From: Ochrobactrum vermis
GTDB taxonomy: Bacteria; Pseudomonadota; Alphaproteobacteria; Rhizobiales; Rhizobiaceae
DNA length: 64,000 nucleotides
Direction of reading: 5' to 3'
Assembly: GCF_002975205.1 (NCBI RefSeq)
Contig: NZ_PCOC01000001.1
Coordinates: 1,984,001 to 2,048,000 of the forward strand
In this document: piece after piece, positions 26,754 to 34,615 of the stretch
Numbering within the stretch: the stretch's first letter is position 1
Layout of the letters: every line of letters begins with the position of its first letter
Notes under the pieces: model-generated
Database searches by the model: none
Seen by the model: only the letters and a program-made list of their open reading frames with translations
What the model was told of the DNA's origin: nothing
Position numbers and translations under genes: made by a program

Positions 26754-27781
26754 ACCGTCACCGTAACCTTGTTGAGATTGCGCGGCTTGTCGGGATCGAA
26801 TCCCTTACGGCGCGTGACCGCTTCAATAACGCGGTAATAGTTGATGAGCGAAACGAGCGGATCGAGATGCGCATTACCCGTGCTTGCCGACGGTAGCCGG
26901 AAGCCGGGCGTCTCGACATCGGACAGTGTAACGATGCTCGCTCCAAACGAGTGCAGCCGCTTCAGGGCCTGCATGTTGGTGTCGAAGGCTTCATCACGCG
27001 GCAGGAAGGAAATGATCGGGAAACCTTCCTCGACCAGACGCATCGGACCATGCATGAGTTCTGCCAGAGAGAAAGCCTCTGCATGGATATTGGCAGTTTC
27101 CTTGGCCTTCAGAGCAGCTTCCAAAGCGATTGCAAAGGCCGTGCCGCGACCGCCCGTATAAAGCGAGCGGGCATTGAAAAGGAGATTTTCAACGGCTTCG
27201 CGACCATCGGGCCGTGTGGCAGCCAAGGCTTCCGGCAAGCGTTGCAGCCCGGCCTGCAGGCTTGCGTCACCACTGGCCGACGCAACCACGCCCGACAATG
27301 CAGCAACCGCAGCAATGAACGACTTAGTCGCAGCGACGCTCTTTTCTTCGCCGGCATTGAGCGCCAGTACGATGTCGGCGGCGTTGCCCAACGGACTATC
27401 GACGACGTTCACGACGGCAATTGTCGTTGCGCCACCCTTTTTGGCAGCGTCCTGCGCCGCGACAATGTCAGGACTGGCGCCGGATTGCGACACCGTGAAG
27501 TGCAATCCATTCTTGAGCTTTAGCTTGGAACCATAGACCGAGGCCACCGAAGGCCCGATAGAAGCGACGGGAATACCCATCGTGATTTCCGTCAGATATT
27601 TGAAGAATGTCGCAGCATGATCGGACGAGCCACGCGCGGCGGTAGTGATGACGGCAGGTTCGCTCTTCTGGAAAATGCGTGCGATTTCCGCAAAGGTACC
27701 TGCCTCCTTCTCAAGCAGACCGGCGACGACGGCGGGCGACTGTTCGGTTTCCTGCAACATCAGGGAGGAAGGGGTATTCAT
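26750..27781 (-). CDS. nagB-II: Glucosamine-6-phosphate deaminase, NagB-II (GlmS-like SIS pair)
   Basis: 343 residues from the ATG at 27781, which has GGAGA at the right distance; an ATG at 27787 overlaps the GntR stop but has no room for a ribosome site. Two SIS domains like the isomerase half of GlmS (TAARGSSDHAATFFKY; HFTVSQSGASPDIVAA; GEEKSVAATKSF) but no glutaminase domain, which is the mark of the deaminase/isomerase group NagB-II. It converts glucosamine-6-phosphate to fructose-6-phosphate and ammonia. The gene is directly after the regulator and overlaps nagA, so one operon handles GlcNAc-6-phosphate. Confidence 0.88.
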   Translation of the reverse strand: MNTPSSLMLQETEQSPAVVAGLLEKEAGTFAEIARIFQKSEPAVITTAARGSSDHAATFFKYLTEITMGIPVASIGPSVASVYGSKLKLKNGLHFTVSQSGASPDIVAAQDAAKKGGATTIAVVNVVDSPLGNAADIVLALNAGEEKSVAATKSFIAAVAALSGVVASASGDASLQAGLQRLPEALAATRPDGREAVENLLFNARSLYTGGRGTAFAIALEAALKAKETANIHAEAFSLAELMHGPMRLVEEGFPIISFLPRDEAFDTNMQALKRLHSFGASIVTLSDVETPGFRLPSASTGNAHLDPLVSLINYYRVIEAVTRRKGFDPDKPRNLNKVTVTV

Positions 27782-27783
27782 GG

Positions 27784-28560
27784 TCATTCTCCAATTTTCA
27801 GTTCCGCGACGAAGTCATAGGCATCGGCGCGATAATGCGAACGGGTATATTCGACGATCCGGTCGTCTTCGAGATGCGAGACGCGCTCGATCAGAAGCGC
27901 AGGCGCTCCCCGGTGCACACCAAGCAGGCGTGCCGTGCCCGGATCGAGCGTAACTGCTGTCAGGCGCTGCAAGGCGCGAACCGGCTTGTGGCCGCGCCGC
28001 GCCAATGCGCCATAAAGCGAGGTTTCATCGACACGGTCCTTATCCAGATAATAGCGTGGAACCACAGCGCGCTCGAAGGCCATCGGCACACCATCGGCAA
28101 GGCGCAGACGGTCGAGCCGGACGATTGTCGTATCAACGCCGATGCCAAGTCGAAAAGCTTCATCTGGCGACGGTCTGTCGACCCTGTTGGTGACAACGCG
28201 CGCGCCCGGCTCCTTGCCGCGTGACAGCATGTCCTCGGAAAACGAAGTCAAACGCCAGAGGTGCTGGCTGATACGCGCCGGGCGTTCAGCGACAAAGGTG
28301 CCACTGCCACGCCGCGCCTCTACTGCGCCTTGTGTCAGTAGCTCCTTATAGGCATTGCGAACAGTGATCCGGCCAACGCCAAGCTGTTCCGCCAGATCGC
28401 GCTCCGGCGGCAACCCCACAGCAGGCGCAAGTTGCCCTTCCTCGATCAGTTCACCGAGAATACGCGCAAGGTTCCGGTAAAGCGGACCCGTGAGCTGCGG
28501 ATCGTGCAAACCGCGCTCTTCGATGGCCGTGATCAATGTGGTTCTATTCATGCCTTGCAT
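27784..28560 (-). CDS. GntR/HutC family regulator of the amino-sugar operon
   Basis: 258 residues (or 255 from the second Met at 28551). N-terminal winged helix (LAEQLGVGRITVRNAYKELLTQGAVEA is positioned at about 57-83) and a C-terminal UTRA ligand domain with the usual end IVEYTRSHYRADAY. Being the first gene of the nagB-II/nagA operon, it resembles NagR/DasR proteins that respond to amino-sugar phosphates. A perfect 9-bp inverted repeat covers its start codon, so it probably represses itself and the whole operon. No clear ribosome site precedes either start. Confidence 0.9.
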   Translation of the reverse strand: MQGMNRTTLITAIEERGLHDPQLTGPLYRNLARILGELIEEGQLAPAVGLPPERDLAEQLGVGRITVRNAYKELLTQGAVEARRGSGTFVAERPARISQHLWRLTSFSEDMLSRGKEPGARVVTNRVDRPSPDEAFRLGIGVDTTIVRLDRLRLADGVPMAFERAVVPRYYLDKDRVDETSLYGALARRGHKPVRALQRLTAVTLDPGTARLLGVHRGAPALLIERVSHLEDDRIVEYTRSHYRADAYDFVAELKIGE

Positions 28561-28569
28561 AATAGAACC
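28540..28569. promoter_or_regulatory. Operator palindrome over the start of the GntR gene
   Basis: GGTTCTATT-N12-AATAGAACC, a perfect 9-bp inverted repeat that includes the start codon. A further half-site ATAGAACC ends at 28580. The arms fit a UTRA-type GntR operator and suggest autoregulation. Confidence 0.65.
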
Positions 28570-28619
28570 GATATAGAACCAATGGCAAGTGACAATCTTA
28601 TGAAAAAAGGCCAGTATTC

Positions 28620-28716
28620 AAGCGCGTCCCGAAAAGTGTGAAGCGGTTTTCGGATCAGATGCGCGTCGATACAAAAAAATAAAGCGCCGAACTGTTTCAA
28701 ACAGATCGGCGCTCTA
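28620..28716. repeat. Family A repeat, copy A2 (two modules)
   Basis: AGCGCGTCCCGAAAAGTGTG and CGGTTTTCGG form module 1; AGCGCCGA...TCGGCGCTCTA form module 2. It lies between the GntR start and the RND pump stop, in the same orientation as A1. Confidence 0.8.
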
Positions 28717-28733
28717 TAAACGGCCTTTTTAGC

Positions 28734-31700
28734 TTAATGTGATTGCGGAGCCGGATGCGCCTCGGCTGGCGGCTCGTCCGCACTATGCTCCGGCTCCTTG
28801 ATCCGGAACCAGGCAACATAAAGCGCTGGCAGGAAGAGAAGCGTTATTGCCGTGCCCGCTATGATGCCGCCCATCATGGCATAGGCCATCGGCCCCCAGA
28901 ACACTTCACGCGCAATCGGGATCAGCGCCAGACTTGCCGCAGCCGCCGTCAGCGCAATGGGTCGCATTCGGTGCTGGCTGGCCTGTGTCACTGCATCCCA
29001 TGGATGCATGCCCTCCGTGATATGTTCCTCGACCTGCACGATCAGGATGACCGAGTTTCGGATGAGAATGCCGACCAGCGCCAGCACGCCGAGGATCGCC
29101 ACGAAACCGAGCGGCTTGCCGCTTGGCAGCAACGCTGCAACGACACCGATCAGGCCAAGCGGTGCCACGGCGACGACAAGGAACAAGCGCTGGAAGCTTT
29201 GCAGCTGGATCATCAGGATCGTAGCCATGACGAACAGCATCAGAGGCACCACGGCAGCAATCGGCCCCTGGCTCTTGCCGCTCTCCTCGACCGTGCCTGC
29301 TGTCTGGATATAATATCCCGATGGCAGCTTGTCGGCGAAAGTCTTGATGGCAGGCGCCAGATCCTTGACGATCGTGTCCGGCATCGTCTTGTCGATGATC
29401 CCGGCGGCAACCGTGATCGTCGGAGTACGCGAACGACGATAGATAACCGGCTGCTCCAGCTCATACCGGAAATTGGCGATCGCCGCCAAGGGCACCGAGG
29501 TCCCGTTACCGGTTGCGATCTGCAGACTTTGCAGCGTATCGATCGAGTCCCGCTCCTGCTTTTGCGCCCGCGCGATGACGTCGATCAGATAGATCGAATC
29601 CCGCACCTGGGTGATCGTGATCCCACCGACGATACCGTTGAGGGTCGTCGCAATATCCTTGGAGGAAATGCCAAGCTTCCTCGCCTTGTCCTGCATGACA
29701 TCAACGCGGATAACCCGGCCTGGTTCGTTCCAGTTGTAGCTCACAACCCCAAGCCGCTTATCGGAACTGAGAATGCCGGCAAAGTCCTGCGCGACACCGC
29801 GCAGCTTCTGGATATCCGGCCCCGAGATACGATACTGCACCGGACGGCCAACTGGCGGTCCAAGCTCCAGATATTTCACATAGACGTCAGTACCGACATA
29901 ATCCTTGCGTAGAACCTCGTTGAATTTCTGCTTGAGCCTGTCGCGCGCTTCAAGATCCTTCGCAACGACCACCATCTGCCCGAAATAGGGATTTGCAGGT
30001 TGCACGTCGAAGGAAAGAATAAAGCGGATAGCGCCTTCCCCGATATAGGTGCTCCAGTGATCCACGTCGGGATTATCCTTGAGCATTGTTGCTTCGAACT
30101 TTTCCATCTGGGCTTTGGTATCGGTGATGGAGCTGTTTTGCGGCAACGTCCAGTCAAGCACCAGTTCCGGGCGGTCCGATTGCGGGAAGAACTGCCGTTC
30201 GATGAAACCCATGCCGAAAACCGACACTAGGAAAAGCGCGATCGTCGTAATGATCGTGATCCATTTATGCCGCATGGATGCGAGCAGAACCTGCGAGAAC
30301 ATGTTGAAGAAGCGACTATGCTTCTCCTCATGTGCCTTCATTTTCTTCGGCAGGAAAGTGACACCCAGCAACGGTGCAAACAGAACCGCCACGATCCATG
30401 AAACAATCAGTGAAACTGCAATCACCACGAACAATGTGAACGTGTATTCACCGGCCTGACTATTGTTCAGACCAATCGGGATAAACCCGGCGATGGTGAC
30501 GAGCGTGCCCGTCAGCATCGGAAAGGCCGTATGCGAATACACGTAGGTTGCGGCCTTGTTGATGGGGTCACCCATTTCCAGCCGGGCTACCATCATTTCA
30601 ACCGCGATCATCGCGTCATCGACCAGTAGTCCCAGCGCAATAATAAGCGCCCCAAGCGACACGCGTTGCAGCGAAATATCCATCAACGACATCGCCAGGA
30701 AGGTGATAGCCAAAACCAGCGGTATCGAAAGAGAGACAACAAAGCCCGCTCGCACCCCGAGGCTGACAAAGCTCACGGCGAGGACAATAACAACCGCTTC
30801 AAACAGCGCTTTGGTAAAGCCCGAAACGGCATCGGTAACGACCTGCGGCTGATCGGCAACCTTGAATACCTGGACACCGACGGGAAGTTCTGCCGTCACT
30901 TGGCTCATCATCTTGTCAAGCGCTGCACCAAATTCAAGCAGATTGCCATTGGGTTTCATGCCGATGCCGAGGCCGATGGCATCCTGTCCGTTGACCCGGA
31001 AAATGGATGTCGGCGGGTCGACATAACCACGTGCGATCGTTGCCACGTCGGAAAGGCGGAAGAAACGATCATTGACGCGCAGATTTACCGCACGCAGATC
31101 GGCTTCCGAGTTGAATTGCCCGCTGACGCGCACGCTGATGCGCTCCGGACCGGCTTCAACCACACCCGAAGGCGTGATTGCGTTCTGATCCTGCAAGGCT
31201 TGCAGGATTGCCTGCTGATCCAGCCCAAGCGCCGCAATCTGGCGCGTCGAGAATTCCAGATAGATCGCCTCGTCCTGCGCACCGATCAGTTCGACTTTGC
31301 CCGCATTGGGCAATGTCAGAATTTTCGTCCGCGTGCTTTCGGCGTAGTCCCGCAACTGCCGCATCGACAGTCCGTCCGATGTGAACGCATAGACATTGCC
31401 GTAAACATCACCGAACTGGTCGTTGAAATATGGTCCGAGAACGCCCTGCGGCAGCGTGTTCTGAATATCGTTCAGAAGGTGGCGTACTTCGGTCCATGAC
31501 TTTTTGACCTGCTCGGCACGTGTCGTATCTTTAAGAAATACGAATACCACCGACTTGCCCGCTGTGGTTATGCTGCGCGTGTAATCGAGCGTATCCAGCT
31601 CTTCGAGCTTCTTTTCCAGCCGGTCCGTAACCTGGTTGAGCGTTTCCTCGACGGAAGCACCCGGCCAGTTGGCCTGAACGACCATCGTTTTGACGGTAAA

Positions 31701-31829
31701 TTCCGGATCTTCCTCACGTCCAAGGTCAATATAGGAAATCAGGCCCGCCACCAGAAAGACGAGCATGAAATACCAGACCAGAGACCGGTGATTCAGAGCC
31801 CAGTCAGACAGATTGAATCCCTTCTTCAC
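28734..31829 (-). CDS. RND family efflux pump, inner-membrane transporter
   Basis: 1031 residues, standard for AcrB/HAE-type pumps with twelve membrane helices and two large periplasmic loops. Visible: the N-terminal helix after HRSLVWYFMLV, the TM4 acidic pair in GLLVDDAMIAVEM (proton relay), and the late membrane segment LGVLALVGILIRNSVILI followed by QVEEHITEG. It probably exports hydrophobic compounds or dyes from inner membrane and periplasm together with the two adaptors encoded upstream. Its start overlaps the adaptor stop (ATGA). No outer-membrane channel gene is adjacent, so a TolC homologue from elsewhere would be shared. Confidence 0.95.
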   Translation of the reverse strand: MKKGFNLSDWALNHRSLVWYFMLVFLVAGLISYIDLGREEDPEFTVKTMVVQANWPGASVEETLNQVTDRLEKKLEELDTLDYTRSITTAGKSVVFVFLKDTTRAEQVKKSWTEVRHLLNDIQNTLPQGVLGPYFNDQFGDVYGNVYAFTSDGLSMRQLRDYAESTRTKILTLPNAGKVELIGAQDEAIYLEFSTRQIAALGLDQQAILQALQDQNAITPSGVVEAGPERISVRVSGQFNSEADLRAVNLRVNDRFFRLSDVATIARGYVDPPTSIFRVNGQDAIGLGIGMKPNGNLLEFGAALDKMMSQVTAELPVGVQVFKVADQPQVVTDAVSGFTKALFEAVVIVLAVSFVSLGVRAGFVVSLSIPLVLAITFLAMSLMDISLQRVSLGALIIALGLLVDDAMIAVEMMVARLEMGDPINKAATYVYSHTAFPMLTGTLVTIAGFIPIGLNNSQAGEYTFTLFVVIAVSLIVSWIVAVLFAPLLGVTFLPKKMKAHEEKHSRFFNMFSQVLLASMRHKWITIITTIALFLVSVFGMGFIERQFFPQSDRPELVLDWTLPQNSSITDTKAQMEKFEATMLKDNPDVDHWSTYIGEGAIRFILSFDVQPANPYFGQMVVVAKDLEARDRLKQKFNEVLRKDYVGTDVYVKYLELGPPVGRPVQYRISGPDIQKLRGVAQDFAGILSSDKRLGVVSYNWNEPGRVIRVDVMQDKARKLGISSKDIATTLNGIVGGITITQVRDSIYLIDVIARAQKQERDSIDTLQSLQIATGNGTSVPLAAIANFRYELEQPVIYRRSRTPTITVAAGIIDKTMPDTIVKDLAPAIKTFADKLPSGYYIQTAGTVEESGKSQGPIAAVVPLMLFVMATILMIQLQSFQRLFLVVAVAPLGLIGVVAALLPSGKPLGFVAILGVLALVGILIRNSVILIVQVEEHITEGMHPWDAVTQASQHRMRPIALTAAAASLALIPIAREVFWGPMAYAMMGGIIAGTAITLLFLPALYVAWFRIKEPEHSADEPPAEAHPAPQSH

Positions 31830-32935
31830 AGGCCGGTTCCTTTCTCGTTCAGGCGGACTTGCTGTCCTTCTTTCAGCTCGTTCACACCGGCAATCGCAAC
31901 ATAGCTTCCGATGTCCACGCCACCGGCAACGAAACTGTTGCCGTGCCGCTCAGTCACCTGCACGTCATGAAGGGAGACCGTCTGTTTATGCGGATCGATG
32001 ATCCAGATACTTGTCTTGCCATTTTCATCGAGCAAGGCCTGTATCGGCATCGTCACGAGATTCTGTTCGGGTGCAGCCATCGCCGCCCGGATCGTTGCAC
32101 CGAGGCGAAAACCTTCCGGTGGATTTTCGAGGGCAATACGTACCCGGCGTGTGCGCGTCTGCGCATCCGCCTGTGGGGCGACCTCGCGCACCGTTCCCTG
32201 CCCGGTGACAGTGGGATCGGCCTGAAGCTGCACATTGAATGACGTACCCTGCACGAAATACTGCGTCATGCTGTCTGGAATATCGAGCACCGCCTCGCGA
32301 ATATCGGGGCGCGCGACCGTCATAACGGTCTGACCGGCGGCAACCACCTGTCCGACTTCCGCATCCGTTGCCGAGATGACGCCATCGTAATCGGGGCGCA
32401 GCACGGCATAGCTGCGCTGGTCCTGCGCTTTTTTCAACCCGGCCCGAGCCTTTTCAAGCCCCGCCTCGGCGCTGTCCCGCGCCTGCCTTGCAGCATCATA
32501 ATCAGCTTGCGAGACATTGTTGCCCTTGAGCAGGATACGCTGGCGTTCCTCGCTCGCCGAGGCGTTGGCAAATTGGGCTTCGGCGCTTGCCAGATCTGCC
32601 TTTGCCGACTGAACCGCAAGATCGAGATTGGAAGGGTCGACCATGGCCACCATCTCGTCTTTCTTCACGAGATCCCCCACCTGCACAGGCCGATTGATAA
32701 TCCTCCCGAGCACACGGAATGCAAGATCGGTGGAGTAACGCGGCTCAATCGTGCCAGCGAAGCCTGTCTGCGTTACGGGCTTGGGTTCGACCACCATGTA
32801 AAGAACGGGGCGCACAACGTCCGCATCCGTTTGCTTTTCTTCTTCCTTGCCACAAGCGCTGAGCACAACCGCTGCGCCTAACAAGGCAAGGTATCCCATT
32901 GACCGGATCGCAGGAAACTGGATTGCCGTTTTCAT
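31826..32935 (-). CDS. RND efflux adaptor, membrane fusion lipoprotein
   Basis: 369 residues from the ATG at 32935, which overlaps the preceding stop as ATGA. The frame is open 76 codons upstream, but only this start gives a signal peptide with lipobox (LLGAAVVLSAC). Domains: short biotinyl-lipoyl segments (FRVLGRIINRPVQVGD and SYAVLRPDYDGVISATDAEVGQ), a helical hairpin in between, then beta-barrel and membrane-proximal domains. It bridges the RND pump to an outer channel. This is the second of two adaptors in the operon. Confidence 0.93.
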   Translation of the reverse strand: MKTAIQFPAIRSMGYLALLGAAVVLSACGKEEEKQTDADVVRPVLYMVVEPKPVTQTGFAGTIEPRYSTDLAFRVLGRIINRPVQVGDLVKKDEMVAMVDPSNLDLAVQSAKADLASAEAQFANASASEERQRILLKGNNVSQADYDAARQARDSAEAGLEKARAGLKKAQDQRSYAVLRPDYDGVISATDAEVGQVVAAGQTVMTVARPDIREAVLDIPDSMTQYFVQGTSFNVQLQADPTVTGQGTVREVAPQADAQTRTRRVRIALENPPEGFRLGATIRAAMAAPEQNLVTMPIQALLDENGKTSIWIIDPHKQTVSLHDVQVTERHGNSFVAGGVDIGSYVAIAGVNELKEGQQVRLNEKGTGL

Positions 32936-34092
32936 TGCGCAACTAGTCCTTCCTGTTCCTGCACGACTTCGGCCGGCTCGCCGGAACGCAACATCTGCGC
33001 GCCCTTCGTGACGATCAGCTCGCCTTCCTGCAGTCCGCCCTCGACGAGCAACCGGCCTTTCTCGTAGGCGAGTACCTTGATCGGGACCAGTGTTGCCACC
33101 TTGGAATCCTTCGAGAGCCTCCAGACGGCCGTGCGCCCGGCATCCGAAGTCATTGCGCTCCACGGCAGAACCACGACTTTCACAGTGTCCATATGAACCG
33201 TACCGGTCACCGTGGCTCCAAGTGCCATCTGGGGTGGCGTTTGCGCTATTCCGACTTTCACCCGCACGGTTCCGGTCTGCGCATCGACCACCGGAGAAAT
33301 TTCGCGGATCTTGCCTTCTGCGCTCACCGAAGCATCGGACAGAAGTGCAATCGTTACGCCCATCCCGATCTTGGCATGATTGACCAGCGTTTCCTGCACA
33401 TCGAAGACCGCGTCACGCGGCCCGTCCTCAGCAATCGAGAACGCCGTCTGTGCGGCCTGTACGACCTGACCCGCCTCGACATTGCGCGCGGTAATCACGC
33501 CGGAAACGGGCGCCTGCAATTGCGTGTAGGACAGTTGGTCGCGCGCATCGTTAAGCTGGCTTTCCGCGCTGGCAAGGGCGCTTTGCGTCGTCTGCAGATT
33601 CTGGTTTGCTTGATCATAGGTGCTGCGTGTCGTGAAGCCTTGCGCCAGCAAAGCCTTCTGTCTCGCAAAATTGGCTTGCGCCTGCACGAGCTGCGCCTGC
33701 GCAGCATCTTTCGTGGCCTGCGCAACACGTAGATTGGCCTGCTGTTCAACATCGTCGATGCTAGCGAGGGGCTGCCCCTTTTCCACGTGCTGGCCGATTT
33801 CGACCTGACGCTGCACAACCTGACCATTCAGACGAAACGATACATTGACAAGCGATCGGGCTGCAATCGCACCGGACAAAGTCAATTTCGGCTGATAATC
33901 GCTGGCTATCGCCTTTACTGCCGCTACCGGCACGATATTGAGCGAGTCTGCACGCGCCTGGAACGTCGTGCCTGGCACAAGCAGCGCCAAACCGACAAAT
34001 AGCAAGCCGGGCGTTCTGAAATGGGGGGCAGGTTGGCTCACAACTCGCCTCCACCCGTTTCGCACGCCGCAAACGAATGATTTTACTGCCAT
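32932..34092 (-). CDS. RND efflux adaptor, first of two
   Basis: 386 residues. HlyD/AcrA type adaptor with an N-terminal hydrophobic segment (LLFVGLALLVPG, followed by ARA-like cleavage site) but no lipobox cysteine, so it is anchored differently from its partner. Lipoyl halves (VSFRLNGQVVQRQVEIGQHV and YTQLQAPVSGVITARNVEAGQ, given by key blocks) flank a long Gln/Ala-rich coiled hairpin. Two different adaptors with one pump may form a mixed hexamer, as in VexIJK-like or BepDE-like variants. It is the first gene of the operon; an inverted repeat lies just upstream. Confidence 0.9.
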   Translation of the reverse strand: MAVKSFVCGVRNGWRRVVSQPAPHFRTPGLLFVGLALLVPGTTFQARADSLNIVPVAAVKAIASDYQPKLTLSGAIAARSLVNVSFRLNGQVVQRQVEIGQHVEKGQPLASIDDVEQQANLRVAQATKDAAQAQLVQAQANFARQKALLAQGFTTRSTYDQANQNLQTTQSALASAESQLNDARDQLSYTQLQAPVSGVITARNVEAGQVVQAAQTAFSIAEDGPRDAVFDVQETLVNHAKIGMGVTIALLSDASVSAEGKIREISPVVDAQTGTVRVKVGIAQTPPQMALGATVTGTVHMDTVKVVVLPWSAMTSDAGRTAVWRLSKDSKVATLVPIKVLAYEKGRLLVEGGLQEGELIVTKGAQMLRSGEPAEVVQEQEGLVAQ

Positions 34093-34099
34093 TTACACA

Positions 34100-34128
34100 A
34101 TTCTCACTGGTTTGGTTCTGTTGAGAAT
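34100..34128. promoter_or_regulatory. Inverted repeat before the RND operon, candidate operator
   Basis: ATTCTCA-N15-TGAGAAT, eight bases from the first adaptor's start codon. No regulator gene is adjacent, so the binding protein is unknown. The remainder of 34129-34315 shows nothing I can assign. Confidence 0.35.
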
Positions 34129-34315
34129 GCAACTAAAGCTAAGCAGAGAAAAGCCGTGCTGTAAAAGATCATGTTTCATAGTTATCGCTGTTAAAATCTT
34201 TTCAAAAAAGTTTACTCAAGGCGATTGAAAGGCTGCGGCCTTCCATCGGGTGTTTATGAGTAGAAATATATAGCTCTGTTAAATATCAAGAATATCGGCT
34301 GCTGCAAGCAGCCTG

Positions 34316-34615
34316 CTAACCCCTTACCTCCTCGACAAGTCTCTGACCGGCAGCGCTCAATTCATAGCGTGTGCGTTGTGTTCGCGGGTCGCGTTGCCTT
34401 ATTTTGATAAAACCGTGGTCCTGTCCGAGCGCGGAAATCTCCCGAAGCACCAGCGCGTGAGCAACGCCCAGCAGCCGCGAAAAAGTCCGGCTGTCTGATG
34501 CAATTTCGAGCGCCGCCGCAGCGACAATCCCGGCACCAAGACCGGTAAGACTGCGGGATGTCGTCATGAGGGTGTCGACGAACGCCATATATTCTGCTTC
34601 GCCTTCATCCATCAT
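34316..34615 (-). CDS. Small winged-helix protein coupled to the YdeP-type oxidoreductase gene
   Basis: 99 residues. The start overlaps the oxidoreductase stop as ATGA (a second ATG follows directly). The second half reads like a MarR-style winged helix: LGVAHALVLREISALGQ, then FIKIRQRDPRTQRTRYELS with a basic wing, then AAGQRLVEEV. It has no other domain. Tight coupling to a molybdoenzyme gene suggests a dedicated regulator or a maturation partner. I do not know a characterised homologue. Confidence 0.75.
   Translation of the reverse strand: MMDEGEAEYMAFVDTLMTTSRSLTGLGAGIVAAAALEIASDSRTFSRLLGVAHALVLREISALGQDHGFIKIRQRDPRTQRTRYELSAAGQRLVEEVRG

Noticed and set aside
32936..33163. 76-codon N-terminal extension of the second RND adaptor
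   Set aside because: It overlaps the first adaptor gene out of frame, is Arg/Gly-rich, and would bury the lipoprotein signal. The ATGA-coupled start at 32935 is preferred.
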